From Cliona cf. orientalis (taxonomy: Eukaryota > Porifera > Demospongiae > Clionaida > Clionaidae): DNA of 64,000 bases. The position numbers and the translations under genes are program-made. This document shows positions 37,491 through 48,614 of the stretch, piece by piece; position 1 is the stretch's first letter; each line of letters opens with the position of its first letter. The DNA lies in contig OZ005701.1 of NCBI GenBank assembly GCA_963930775.1, positions 6,269,669 through 6,333,668 of the forward strand. Reading direction: 5' to 3'. The notes below the pieces were generated by a model. It was given only the letters and a program-made list of their open reading frames with translations, did not search any database and was not told where the DNA came from.

Positions 37491-38549
37491 GTGGATGGCT
37501 GATAAGTTCGCGTGTACATTCAAATCTGCCCACTGAGGCTCGCTCTGCTGGGTGTTCGACTTTCTGGTCATCGTGTATATAGGCTCTCGATCCTATACTT
37601 ATCAGTATTCTTACTCTTTAGCTGTCCATAACCACAGATTGCAGGCTTCTCAACTCGATTGTTGCAAAATTAATGTCTTTTATCTAACTATTTTGGTACC
37701 AGTCACTACTGACCCGTTAACCTACTAAAGACCCTCTTTCACCTCTAACTATCCCACAATTTGGGGTTAAAGATTATGTTGCTATGGTAACTGCTACCAA
37801 AAGCCCTTGGTGGCACCATTAATTTAAAGCTGTTAATGCCAAGGGATATATATGCACACACTAGTCCAGTACTGTACATTCACATTACAATAAGCACTCC
37901 ATCCATGGCAAGTAAGGCTTAGCTGTCCACCACCATCATCCTTGAGCTTTGTGGAATTTGATCATGGATTTACTTACCTGAATACTATTATAGACTTACT
38001 AGTAATGAGTGCCTTATTTGGTGTAAATTAATGCTTCTATGCAATAATAACAATGATTAAAATGCTCTTCCGAATTCCTAGGCTGTTGTACGTCACGGTT
38101 ACTGATCGATGACTTCATGCCTACATGTAGCTAATTATCATGCCAGTAGCTATAGCATGATTGTCTCGTAATTGTGCTTACTGGCAGTGCATTGTGGAGG
38201 TCCATGGCCCATATCCCATGGCCACCTGGAGTAGCAGCGAACGCCATGACACTGTTGAGGGAGCCGCACACTGAACGCCAAGTGGCCCCCTCGCCTTCAC
38301 CATCGCTCAATCAACTATGCTCAAACCATAGACAGGGAAGATGATGAAAAAAACCTGCATCTTGTGCCCCAGTTGTAATTTATTTTTCTGTGATTAAGGT
38401 AATAGGCCCCGTTTACACAATGTCATACAAGTTGGCTTTGACTAAACCACTTTGGAATGTGCTTTAATCGCATTTATATGTAGGGCCTAAAGCCAGCTTG
38501 CCATGCCATCTGTATTTTATAGGCAGTAGTACGTTGGATTGACTGTTCA
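37491..38549. other. Spacer shared with 54030-54850
   Basis: Contains a stretch (about 37495-37770) that recurs at 54035-54320 with an open plus-strand frame in both copies but no recognised protein similarity. It also holds the CCAAGGGCTT-type repeats and the AGTAAGGCTTAGCTG segment found in all spacers. No gene is supported. Confidence 0.4.
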
Positions 38550-39193
38550 CCGAATTTTAATAATTATTAAGGTTAATACCATTCCTTTCCATGGAAACTC
38601 ATTAATTTTGCAGAATTCCAGCCTGCGCCAATGACATGAATATCATTAATAAGGATGCCTTAGCCAGTAATTCTGAGGAATAATAATATTTATCATTGTA
38701 GAGGTGGGTGTTAGCTACTTTACCAGTGAGCATTGTTCGTATTAGATGGATTTCCATGAAATTTGTCGAGACAAATATTAATCTAGGGAGAGTAGCTAAT
38801 TGGTACCAGAACAATACTCCTCCGGTCCATTGGCATGCCCGTTGCTTGGTGGATATAATTATAATAATACTCAATCTCAATAGTAGTATCATCCGGGCCA
38901 TTACCTTTTATTGCATCCTATGGTACAACATACCGTACTCAGTATATTATGTGGTACCAAGGGCTTATAGACTTCATGCATGCAAGATAGACTTGGGTCT
39001 ATATATAAGCCCTTGGGGGCACCTTTATAAAGCTGTCAATGCCAAGGGACATGCACACACCAGTCCGGTACTGAACATTTGCATTACAATTAGCACTCCA
39101 TCCAAGTAAGGCTTAGCTGACCACCACAAATTAAGCTCAAGGATGCATCCTTGAGCTTTGTGAAATTTGATCATGGATTTACTTACCTGAATA
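38550..39193. repeat. Direct copy of the POMP-TM upstream block and spacer
   Basis: The sequence follows 29352-29960 closely (TTCACCGAATTTTAATAATT, GGATGCCTTAGCCAGTAATT, TACTCCTCCGGTCCATTGGC, ACCAAGGGCTTATAGACTTC), but no POMP-TM gene lies beside it. It marks a lost or rearranged unit. Confidence 0.55.
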
Positions 39194-39588
39194 CAGTGTA
39201 GTCCACTTAATTCAATTTAAATCCGCTTAAGACGAAGTTTCATCTAATTCAAATTCTTTCAGATTCCCTAAATAGAGCTAATTTGAATTGATCTTTTCTC
39301 TTAATTAGAAAAATTACAGCCGGCTTTAGCATACAAAAGTACACATATTTATCTAAATATAGAACATAGATCACGTGGAGATCACTACAATCTTCCTTGA
39401 GATATGAAACTATAAGTGTCTAATACCTAAATCACTCTCAGAACAATTCTAAAGCTTCATATAATATGGCTGAATGCTCCACTAATAAGCATTGCATGGT
39501 CTCAATACAGTGGTTTATATGAATTCAAATTTTCGAATATTTTTCATGGATTTTGAGGTTCGATTTAAGTGGACTACACTATACTAGA
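39194..39588. mobile_element. MITE with TIR AGTGTAGTCCACTTAA
   Basis: The ends are inverted repeats (AGTGTAGTCCACTTAATTCA / reverse complement AGTGTAGTCCACTTAAATCG). The same spacer at 37975-38000 and 29990 reads across the position without the element (CTGAATACTATTATAGACTT), confirming an insertion of about 0.4 kb. The interior is AT-rich, with no ORF. Confidence 0.7.
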
Positions 39589-39911
39589 CTTACTATTAAT
39601 GAGTGCCTTATTTGGTGTAAATTAATGCTTCTATGCAATAATAACAATTATTAATGTTCTTTCAAATTCCTAGGCTGTGGTACTTCACGGTTACTGATCG
39701 ATGACTTCATGCCTACATGTACTTATCATGCCAGTATAGCATGATTGTCTTGTTAAAAAAATTAATAATAATTGTGCTTACTGGCAGTGTCCATGGCCAT
39801 ACATAATACAGAATACAGCCCCATATCCTATGGCCACCCCCACCCCTCCAACACCGTGAAATCAACGTTAATCATTATCAGTAGCTACTACTAGCTGACA
39901 TTATTATTTGT

Positions 39912-39985
39912 TAACCTCGTCCCCAGGCGCCCCGATCTTTTCTCGCGTGCAGTTGAAAAGATCGGGACGCCTGGGGACGAGGCTA
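39912..39985. mobile_element. Foldback element with 9-bp target duplication
   Basis: A hairpin with about 27-bp arms (TAACCTCGTCCCCAGGCGCC / GGGGACGAGGCTA) flanked by ATTATTTGT on both sides (39903-39911 and 39986-39994). It shares termini and duplication length with the element at 56666-56713. Confidence 0.75.
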
Positions 39986-40149
39986 ATTATTTGTATTATC
40001 CTATCCCCAGTTATAAATTATTTTTCTGTGATTAAGGTAATAAGCCCCGTTTACACATACAAGCTGGCTTAGACTAAACCGCTTTGGAATGCGCTTTAAT
40101 CGCATTTACATGTAGGGCCTAAAGTCAGCTTATGTAAGCGCATGAAGTA

Positions 40150-40480
40150 ATCGATGAGGTAATCATGAAGTCCAGGGCGTCGATGGAGCCTTTCTAAGAT
40201 TTGAAAATCAGTAAATATGTAGTGTATCTTTACCAGTTACAAGCAGTGTGCTACCTTCTCTGATAAGCATCGCTGGCTGAACTTCACGCATTCTCTTGGC
40301 TTACGTGATTCTGTGGATACTTGAAACTTGTGCTAGATAATTATTTTAGCATGCATCACACGTGTTAGGCCACAGCTGATCTGGAATTCAGAAGCTATAA
40401 TATACTGTGCTATCGAGTTCATCTTTGTATCTATAAACATCGAAACCTGTCACTATCAAAGTCAAGAGCCGGTGTCATAG
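40150..40480 (+). repeat. Dispersed repeat family R1, copy 1
   Basis: Contains GATTTGAAAATCAGTAAATA, CTTCACGCATTCTCTTGGCTTACGTGA and GAGTTCATCTTTGTATCT. Related copies are at about 54935-55275 (same orientation) and 55665-56110 (inverted). No coding capacity is recognised; the type is unknown. Confidence 0.55.
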
Positions 40481-41189
40481 GTGGAGATGACTCCCCTTCA
40501 AAATGACTCCTCAGTTGATTCTAGCCTAGGTTCAAATGACACCCCCTTCACTTTAACCTAGGTAGAAATGAATCCCCAGTCATTTTCACCTAAAAAATAA
40601 ATGACTTCCTTCAGGATAAAATGACTCCCTATAAATACTCTACTGGATTCTGTTACTATACTAATGTCACGTAGCTATACTCATATCTAAGATTGAAGGG
40701 TGTGGCTAGCGAGACTAATACCAATCACCCTATGGTGCATGTTGACACATGCAAGCTAGGTGGCAGAACCATGCAGTCACAGCCATCATAGGCCACCATG
40801 TGTTTCAGAGTGTCTGGGCACTCCGCCATGGCATAAATGCACACTTTAGCTACATCAAAAGTTTGCTTTTTCTCTGATGAAGCTAACTAAAGGCTCTCAG
40901 GGTACCTTGCATTCTTGACTGAGATGAATTTTTTTTACTTCTTACATAGATAGCTATCATATTAAAATTTTGACAGTAAAGTTTGCAGTGTGTTATTCTG
41001 AATTAACAAGACTAAGTGCTATTTGATAGGTCTCGAGTCGAGATCAAGGTTCAAGGGATCATTGACCTTTGCATATCAAACCACAAAATATATATATTCA
41101 GGGATGGATGCTCAGTGAAAGTGAGGGGTTCAGGCTTTAGAGGCAAAGGCCAATGGCAACTTATTTAGGGGAGTTTGAGGCTTCTTTTT
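40481..41189. other. Spacer with irregular AAATGACTCC repeats
   Basis: Between 40485 and 40640 about six imperfect AAATGACTCCC-type units occur at irregular spacing. The remainder has no recognised feature until the conserved 40-bp lead-in to pseudogene C. Confidence 0.35.
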
Positions 41190-41612
41190 GAATCGTGGTT
41201 ATCAGTGAAAGCCCTGCCATGTGGTTAAGGGAACAAAATTACCTCAATGAAACGCTGGAGCATCATCTCGTGGTCATGAATGAGCTTGTTCAAAGGGACA
41301 AAAATACAGACAATCAGCTGGAACTATTGATGGACTGCATGAAGATCCGCCCATGATGTTCACTGAGGACTACCAGACGGAGCTGTTGATGGCCTATTTT
41401 CCAGTCTTTGATGAGTACAGAAAGAAGTTTTCATCGGAGAACTATATGGAATTATTGCTGATTTCATGATCCAACAGTCACCTCGGACATTCAACGGAAA
41501 CAAGAAAAGGTTGTTTACTCGCGAGCAGCAGCCAAAAGCTGCAGCTAGGGTTGTCAGGCAAAGGTATCTGGCACTTGCAAAGGGACAAGATTATCATCCT
41601 GATTTCTGCTGA
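41190..41612 (+). pseudogene. GUS pseudogene C (3' half with internal deletion)
   Basis: Same 5' truncation point as A, B and D. After the codons for ELVQRDKN the sequence jumps to those for AGTIDGLHEDP, deleting both catalytic Glu codons and about 300 bp. Single-base losses follow near 41430 and 41445. Dead copy. It faces POMP-TM4. Confidence 0.9.
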
Positions 41613-41930
41613 TAACAACAATAATAGTATAATTGTTACAGTATTGTTTGAGTTAACCATGAAGCGACTTAATAGTTATACATACATAGCTAATTTCACA
41701 CGTGAAGGTACAACTTGTACAGAAACAAATATTGTACATGTATATAGAAAATAAATGAGCATACTACATTAGCTACAAGGAAACGTGACCACACTAGGGT
41801 TACTCTGATGACAACTAGCTAGTAGTTATTACATAGTAGCAAATAATGTAAATCATATTATAGAGGTGTCTTGAATTTGCATACTTGAAGTCATTAAGTG
41901 TACATGTAATTCATCGTGATTTGAGCCCCA

Positions 41931-44900
41931 TCAGTGTGGTGGTGGACTGTCATCACAAGGTTGAGCAATTTCAATAACAGAGTGAGTTATTTCAACATTG
42001 GTTGGTTGAACTGGAGCCAGAGGAACCCCATCCTCCCCCTCCTCCTTCTTTGGACATTTATCCTTTTTAACGAGGAGGAATATATGATAGATGATTGCTC
42101 CAACCAGAAGAACCAATGTTATGACCGTAGAGGTGTACAGTACAGCTATCTGCTTTGTATTGTGAGTTTGTAAATGATAGAAACTAAAGGCAGACAAAGC
42201 AAGAAGGTTGAAGTTGAGTCCTGTGTCAATAACATCTACAAGCAAATTTTTGTACACAGTTACACGAGCAGTTTTTAAAGTGAGGAGACCTCCCACTAAA
42301 ATGATTATTGCTAACAGTGAGGCTTGTGGGTCCTTAGACTTGGTTGGTGCTCCAATGGCAAACAAAATGACCCTCACAAGCAGTTGCAAGCCAGCCCAGT
42401 AGCGATACTTACTATTGTAAGGAGCATGGTGGACAGAGATGAAGGCATTGAGTTTAGTATTTCTCATCCACTTGAAAATTTTCCATGTTGGAGCACGCAC
42501 AAGCCACTGCCAGAGAAAGAGAAGAATTGTATAAGGGGCAACAATTATTAGAATAATTCCCGCCACAATCCATAGAGCCAAGTGTTTTTGTTGACGGTAG
42601 TTTATGTTTCCATCAGGAAGCCATATGGTGGCTTTTGAGCCATCTGGATAGTCAAGATCAGCGGGTAAAAGGATTATGATGCTTACTGATAGTAGCTTAG
42701 CATATGATAGCAGGATTAGCGTAGCTAGAGTTGCAATTGGGTCTTTCTTTCCAATTAGTCCAGCAAATCGAGGGGAGTACTCACTGACAATGATAATAAT
42801 GACCACTAAAGAGATAATGTATGTTGGAAAAAACAGTTGAAACCACGTCTTAATGTAGGTATCAAGACCATCAATGAAACAGACATCAATTCCAATATCT
42901 AGATTAAGCCAAGCTATAAATACAGTGGGAAAGCTATTTTCTGTTGATGGAAAGAAAACGGCACTGTTAGCTGCTACGATATTTGCGTAGAAGATAAAGC
43001 CGTTGATCAGTCCAACAGCTACTGTGATGTTGAGTGCTAATAGTGCAGTCACCAACACGATTCCTGCTACGATGGCGGCTATGAGAATTACAATGAATAC
43101 TACAGGCCAGTGTGTCTGACAAGGTACACAGCGTGAACTACCTAGGGAGAGGCTGAGGTGTTTCTGACAACCTCCACATAGTATTCCAGTTCGATTGTAA
43201 GCACACTGTTCATCTGCTCCATCGGAATCGTTGAGGTTGATGCTGATATTTTTGGTTAGAGGTTTGCAGTAATCGAATGGGCAGTGAGGATGAATGATGT
43301 AACCGGGTGGGTTAGTGTAACTGATGTAATCGATCCATGCACTAGTGTTCACTCTCACTAGAGAGCTAGTTGCTATGTCACAGTTAGTGATGTGGGCGGG
43401 ACGCAATCGTGAGTCACAAATGCATTCACATCTTTCTTCTGTATCAAGTGGCTCAAAGCCAACTGGGCAAGTGCAGTCAGTGAAGGTTATATTCAGATGT
43501 CGTACAGAGAGTGTTGACTGTCCACATGGACCATCAGCATAGAGGCTTAATTCTTCTGAGTCATGTGGGGAAAACACATTGAAAGTTACGTTAGTACAGT
43601 TTCTCCTCACACTCTGTTGGTGTCCTTTCTTTAAAGTACTACCTGGTGAGGATAGAAAGCCTCTGATATTCGCGTCTACGGAGTGATTGGCCTGATTTAC
43701 CGCAACAAGTGATACATTGAATGATTGTCCCTTTGTAACTTTAGTGGCTGCTGGCTCGTAGCTGCAGTCTGGCTCCGTGTTCTTGCAGAAGCAAATTCGA
43801 ACAGGTAGAGAAGATATCGTATCCAAAGCTGTAAGTGCTATATTGCTAATATCGCTTAGATAACTGACACCACTATGCTGTGTTTGGTTCCGAACAAATG
43901 GCCATGAAGTTGGGCTGCATCTGTCCAGTAGTCCTCCAAATAGATTGGCTCCTTGCTCACTGGCTATGTTGTCGGAGAACAGTATGCTTACTGTATTCGG
44001 CGTGTAGTACAAAATAACATCACCATCATCACTGGGATAACGTGGAAATGTTTGGAAGAAGCATTCATTCAATTTATCATTGTCAGGAGAGCAAGCACCT
44101 GAGTTGGTGTTATCTGCTACGTGCATAGCTCCTCCGAGTCTGGCATGATTAGCATAAAACAGTATTAATGCCAGCGAGTCATCATTTTCTGCCTGTTGTC
44201 CTCCAGATGTTTGTATGTACATGTATATTTTGGAATTGATTTCTAAATACAAGCCACCCCCACTGTTGTCTGCTTTATTTCTGCTGAAATGAAGAGTCCC
44301 CTGCTGATACACAGATATTACTGAATTAGAAACATGCATTCCTCCACCCATGAGAGCATGATTGTTGGAAATTGTAATATGCTCTTTGATCTCAATGTCA
44401 CTCTGCTGGAGGAAGATACCACCTCCACTCATTACTGCCGAATTATTTACCACTGTAACTCCACCATACATCATAATTTTACTTTCAGTAGCCAACATTG
44501 CTCCTCCATACCTTGCTTGGTTATTTGAAAATTTACTTTCTCCAGTAAAAATCACGTTGGAGTATATACTTGTGATTGCTCCTCCTTCTCGCGAAAGAAG
44601 GTTGTTTGAATACATATTGTCAACATTATGTGTTGTGTTTGATGGTTCTGTACAATTTACGAATGTTGAACAGCCACTAAGAGTGAGATTGCTATTGAAA
44701 ATATACAGCGACCCTGAATTATTGCCGAATGTGCTGTTGGCAATGTATATAGAACAACTGGCGAAAAAGAATGCTCCAACTTCTGAAGTTACTCTGTTGT
44801 TAATAAAATTGCTATTAGTGATATTATACAATGATCCACGAGTTAGTATTACTCCACCAATAGACTTAGCGGTGTTGCTATCGAATGTAGAGCCGCTGAT

Positions 44901-45890
44901 GTTCATGAATGAATTCCTATCTGTTAATATCACTCCGCCGTAGACTTCTGCCGTGTTGTTGCCAAAATGGTTCCTGTCAATGTTCATGGTGACTTCCTTT
45001 ACAATCATGACCCCTCCATGACGTGCTCTATTGTGACAGAAGCTGGTTCCAACAATATGAAGATGGCTTCTATCAGCTAACAGTACCCCTCCTACCCTTG
45101 CCGTATTGTGTGTGAAAGTGCTGTTTACAATTGAAACATTACTGAAGCCTGTGTACAATGCTCCACCACTTACAGATGATGCACTGGAGTTTGCAATATC
45201 TGTGGCTATGGTATTGTTTGTAAAGTTGCAGCTGGTAACTGTTACACTACTGAACTCTATTTTCAGTGCCCTGCCATCTGTATTTATAGGCAGTAGCTTT
45301 CCAAAAAAATAATCTTCAAATTGCCTAGGGTAGACAATGACACGAATGTTATGAATGAACAAGCTTCTTGTAATATGAGCGGTGATAACATTTTTCAGCA
45401 CTAATCCCGTGCCTCTGCCTTTCACACTCTGAAACGTGGTGTCTTCAATTACCAACTCCACTACTTGGATAACACTGTTATTTCCACAGCCAACGAAGTT
45501 TAGCTTCTTTACTGCAACGAACGTTGTTTCATGGATGACGAACCTTCCTGACTGACTTTCACATTCAATGAATACAGTTCCATTGTCCTCTATGCCTTTA
45601 GTCATTGAGAAATTGGCTGCTTGAGAAAGAGAGAGCTCTCCATCGAGATTGTGATTTCCCGGCAGAAAGGAGAGAGATACTGTAGTTTTATTATTGGCTA
45701 CACTGCCGAGGTAATTGCTGGAATTTGTGGCAAGCTCTGCTAGAGTAAGGCAGGGATCTCCAGGACAGTGAATTTTTGAAGAGGGTGTGATGTAGTAGTG
45801 AAGTTGGCTGTGTGCCATGTCAGCAAACACCAAGAAAAACACTAGACTAAGTTGCAATTGGAAGAGATAACATTGAACCATTGCGATCAT
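41931..45890 (-). CDS. POMP-TM4: beta-helix/multi-TM protein lacking the conserved C-terminal tail
   Basis: A 1319-residue ORF from the ATG at 45890 with the same domains as POMP-TM2: signal peptide, CPGDPCLTL entry motif, beta-helix repeats to about residue 640, Cys-rich neck and about nine TM helices (about 925-1265). The ectodomain differs from POMP-TM2 by very few residues (one is PGTLHF to QGTLHF), while the membrane domain belongs to a different subtype. An 11-bp deletion next to 41937 removes AGTCTAACAAC of the paralogs and ends the protein at SPPPH, so the last 18 or so residues (SNNTDGAQITMDY and so on) are lost. Folding should be unaffected; any tail-dependent signalling or sorting would be. 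Tail-to-tail with pseudogene C. Confidence 0.88.
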   Translation of the reverse strand: MIAMVQCYLFQLQLSLVFFLVFADMAHSQLHYYITPSSKIHCPGDPCLTLAELATNSSNYLGSVANNKTTVSLSFLPGNHNLDGELSLSQAANFSMTKGIEDNGTVFIECESQSGRFVIHETTFVAVKKLNFVGCGNNSVIQVVELVIEDTTFQSVKGRGTGLVLKNVITAHITRSLFIHNIRVIVYPRQFEDYFFGKLLPINTDGRALKIEFSSVTVTSCNFTNNTIATDIANSSASSVSGGALYTGFSNVSIVNSTFTHNTARVGGVLLADRSHLHIVGTSFCHNRARHGGVMIVKEVTMNIDRNHFGNNTAEVYGGVILTDRNSFMNISGSTFDSNTAKSIGGVILTRGSLYNITNSNFINNRVTSEVGAFFFASCSIYIANSTFGNNSGSLYIFNSNLTLSGCSTFVNCTEPSNTTHNVDNMYSNNLLSREGGAITSIYSNVIFTGESKFSNNQARYGGAMLATESKIMMYGGVTVVNNSAVMSGGGIFLQQSDIEIKEHITISNNHALMGGGMHVSNSVISVYQQGTLHFSRNKADNSGGGLYLEINSKIYMYIQTSGGQQAENDDSLALILFYANHARLGGAMHVADNTNSGACSPDNDKLNECFFQTFPRYPSDDGDVILYYTPNTVSILFSDNIASEQGANLFGGLLDRCSPTSWPFVRNQTQHSGVSYLSDISNIALTALDTISSLPVRICFCKNTEPDCSYEPAATKVTKGQSFNVSLVAVNQANHSVDANIRGFLSSPGSTLKKGHQQSVRRNCTNVTFNVFSPHDSEELSLYADGPCGQSTLSVRHLNITFTDCTCPVGFEPLDTEERCECICDSRLRPAHITNCDIATSSLVRVNTSAWIDYISYTNPPGYIIHPHCPFDYCKPLTKNISINLNDSDGADEQCAYNRTGILCGGCQKHLSLSLGSSRCVPCQTHWPVVFIVILIAAIVAGIVLVTALLALNITVAVGLINGFIFYANIVAANSAVFFPSTENSFPTVFIAWLNLDIGIDVCFIDGLDTYIKTWFQLFFPTYIISLVVIIIIVSEYSPRFAGLIGKKDPIATLATLILLSYAKLLSVSIIILLPADLDYPDGSKATIWLPDGNINYRQQKHLALWIVAGIILIIVAPYTILLFLWQWLVRAPTWKIFKWMRNTKLNAFISVHHAPYNSKYRYWAGLQLLVRVILFAIGAPTKSKDPQASLLAIIILVGGLLTLKTARVTVYKNLLVDVIDTGLNFNLLALSAFSFYHLQTHNTKQIAVLYTSTVITLVLLVGAIIYHIFLLVKKDKCPKKEEGEDGVPLAPVQPTNVEITHSVIEIAQPCDDSPPPH

Positions 45891-46720
45891 TGCTCCATGA
45901 AAAGCGTTAATAGCCAGTAATGGACTCCTGTAACAATTAATTGACTAACTTGATCTTCTAACTCGATAGCTGCATGCAGATATCCAAACGATTCTACTAA
46001 ACTGTAGTAAGTAGCTAATCCTCACACTTATATATACTATAGGTAAGGGCTGAAAATTTTAATATGTAGACTGACTTCACCGAAATTTATATCATTCCTT
46101 TCCAGGGAAACTCATTAATTTTGTAGAATTCCAAGCATACACTAATGATATGAATATCATTAACAAGGATGCCTTAGCCAGTAATTCTGAGGAATAATAA
46201 TTATATTATTGTAGAGGTGGGTGTTAGCTACTTTACCAGTGAGCGTTGTTCGTATTAGATGGATTTCCACAAAATTTGTCAAGACAAATATTAATCTATG
46301 GAGAGTAGCTAATTGGTACCAGGCAATACTCCTCCGGTCCATTGGCATGCCCATTGCTTGGTGGATATAATTGTAGTATCAATCTCAATAATAGTATATA
46401 CCATCCAGTATATATAGTATATATAGTATATACCTTTTATTGTAGCTACATCCTGTGGTACAACATACCATGTGGTACCAAGGGCTTATAGACTTCATGC
46501 AAGCTAGGGCATTAATAGATTTGGGTCTATCTATAAGCCCTTGGGGGCACCTTTATAGTGCTGTCAATGCCAAGGGACATGCACACACCGGTCCGGTACT
46601 GAACATTTGCATTACTCTATCCAAGTAAGGCTTAGCTGACCACCACAAATCTCAAGGATGCATCCTTGAGCTTTGTGCAATTTGATCATGGATTTTCTTA
46701 CCTGAATACTATAATATTAT
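45891..46720. other. POMP-TM4 upstream spacer
   Basis: Near-identical copy of 29181-30005, including the upstream block at 46072 and the CCAAGGGCTTATAG hairpin. A small TATAGTATATA microsatellite is one unit longer here. No gene. Confidence 0.5.
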
Positions 46721-46793
46721 GGAAGCCGAGAAGGGCAATTTCAATGCGGGATGTGGGTTGCGGAATCGAACAAAATTGCCCTTCTCGGCTTCC
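46721..46793. mobile_element. 73-bp foldback element, duplicated copy
   Basis: Copy of 30006-30078 within the segmental duplication, with one arm position repaired relative to the first copy (TTGCCC versus TTTCCC). Confidence 0.65.
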
Positions 46794-47537
46794 CTACTAT
46801 ATAGACTTACTATTAATGAGTGCCTAAATTAATGCTTCTATGCAATGAATGCAATAATAACAGTGATTAATACTCTTCCAGATTCCTAGGCTGTGGTACT
46901 TCACGGTTACTGATTGATGACTTCATGCCTACGTATTATAATTATTATGCAGTGTAGCATGATTGTCTCGTTTAATACTGGCCGCGTACAGTGGATATCC
47001 ATGCAAGTGAAGTTTCCTGCATGTTTTTTGTACAGTCATGCCCTCATGAAGTATACACCGCAATTTCTTAGGCTAGTTGATAGATCATGTGTCACTAACA
47101 TTGTCCTGCATGTGTATACACATGAAACTTGATGTCTTGTTGTGTTATCTGTGCTGGTGGAAAACTACATGAAGTATCACTAACATTTCATTCACACATT
47201 TTCCACGAAATTTTCTCACTATAATAATAATTATTATGCAAGAAATTTTGCGAATAGTTTGGCCAGCTTTCTACTCATACAAGGCTACCTGCCGAAAGAT
47301 GAGACATCTTGACAGCTCTCAGGCCGGGCTCATTGTTGCCCCCAAAAGCTCTCTTCTCACACAAGGCTACCTGCCGAAAGATGGGACATCTTGACAGGCC
47401 GCTGCCGAAAGATGAGACATCTTGACAGCTCTCAGGCAGGCAGTGTGTTGGGGAGGTCCATAATACGCCATATTATCCTATCCCTTAAGAGGCAAAGGCC
47501 AATGGCAACTTATTTAGGGGAGTCTGTGGCTTTTTTT
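46794..47537. other. Spacer with three short direct repeats, duplicated copy
   Basis: Near-identical to 30079-30822, including the GAAAGATGAGACATCTTGAC repeats at about 47290-47440. No gene. Confidence 0.45.
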
Positions 47538-48272
47538 GAATCGTGGTTATCAGTGAAAGCCCTGCCATGTGGTTAAGGGAACACAATTACCTCAATGAAA
47601 CGCTGGAGCATCATCTCGTCGTCATGAATGAGTTTATTCAAAGGGACAAGAACAGACCATCGGTTGTCATGTGGTCGCTAGCCAATGAGCTTGACAGTTC
47701 TAGCAAAAACTCACAACCATATATTTCAAAGCTGTAGCAAAGAAAACACGTGAACTTGACTCCACCCGGCGAATCACTTTTGCTTGTGATCATGATTTTT
47801 CAAGTGACCTCATCACTCAGTACATGGATGTAGTCATGATAAACCGCTACTATGGTTGGTACTCTGACTCTGGCCACCCTGTGGTGGTCCCATACCAACT
47901 CTCCTATGACTTAGACAACTGGTACCAAGTGAGAAAGAAGCCTATTATGATATCCGAGTATGGCGCTGGAACTTGCATGATGGACTGCATGAAGACCCGC
48001 CTGTGATGTTCACTGAGGACTACCAGACGGAGTTGTTGATGGCCTATTTTCCAGTCTTTGATGAGTACAGAAAGAAGTTTTTCATTGGAGAACTAATATG
48101 GAATTATGCTGATTTCATGATCCAACAGTCACCTCGGACATTCGACGGAAACAAGAAAGGGTTGTTTACTCGTGAGCGGCAGCCAAAAGCTGCAGCTATA
48201 GCTAGGGTTGTCAGGCGAAGGTATCTGGCACTTGCAAAGGGACAAGATTACCATCCTAATTTCTGCTCATAA
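47538..48272 (+). pseudogene. GUS pseudogene D (3' half, copy of B)
   Basis: Carries the same frameshifts (near 47727 and 47972) and the same 6-bp insertion as pseudogene B, with only scattered point differences. It is therefore a duplicate made after B decayed. It faces POMP-TM5. Confidence 0.9.
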
Positions 48273-48406
48273 CAATATGAATAATTATTATTGTAATGTT
48301 TGAGTTCACCACGAAATGACTGAACTTTATAGCTAAGGTTTTTATAACAGTTACATAACTAATTTTTCTGGCATTTAGTACTTTCGCTAGCCGTGACAAT
48401 CAATAT

Positions 48407-48461
48407 TTATATGAATCCGACGTTTCGACGTCTATGCAGACGCCATCATCAGGGAATGAAG
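48407..48461 (-). ncRNA. Hammerhead ribozyme-like motif (left arm, copy 2)
   Basis: On the minus strand: CTGATGA (48452-48446), stem II, then GAAACGTC (48426-48419). The ACGT after GAA is the self-complementary helix III typical of dimeric Penelope-like hammerheads, a better match than the ATGT in the other arms. Confidence 0.55.
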
Positions 48462-48559
48462 AATAAGTGAGTGTTCTCACTTATTCTTCATTCCCTGATG
48501 ATGGCGTCTGCATACGCCATCATCAGGGAATGAAGAATAAGTGAGTGTTCTCACTTATT

Positions 48560-48614
48560 CTTCATTCCCTGATGATGGCGTCTGCATAGACGTCGAAATG
48601 TCGGATTCATATAA
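48560..48614 (+). ncRNA. Hammerhead ribozyme-like motif (right arm, copy 2)
   Basis: CTGATGA at 48569-48575, stem II (GGCGTCT/AGACGTC), GAAA at 48595-48598, then TGTC. Identical core to 31808-31862. Confidence 0.5.
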
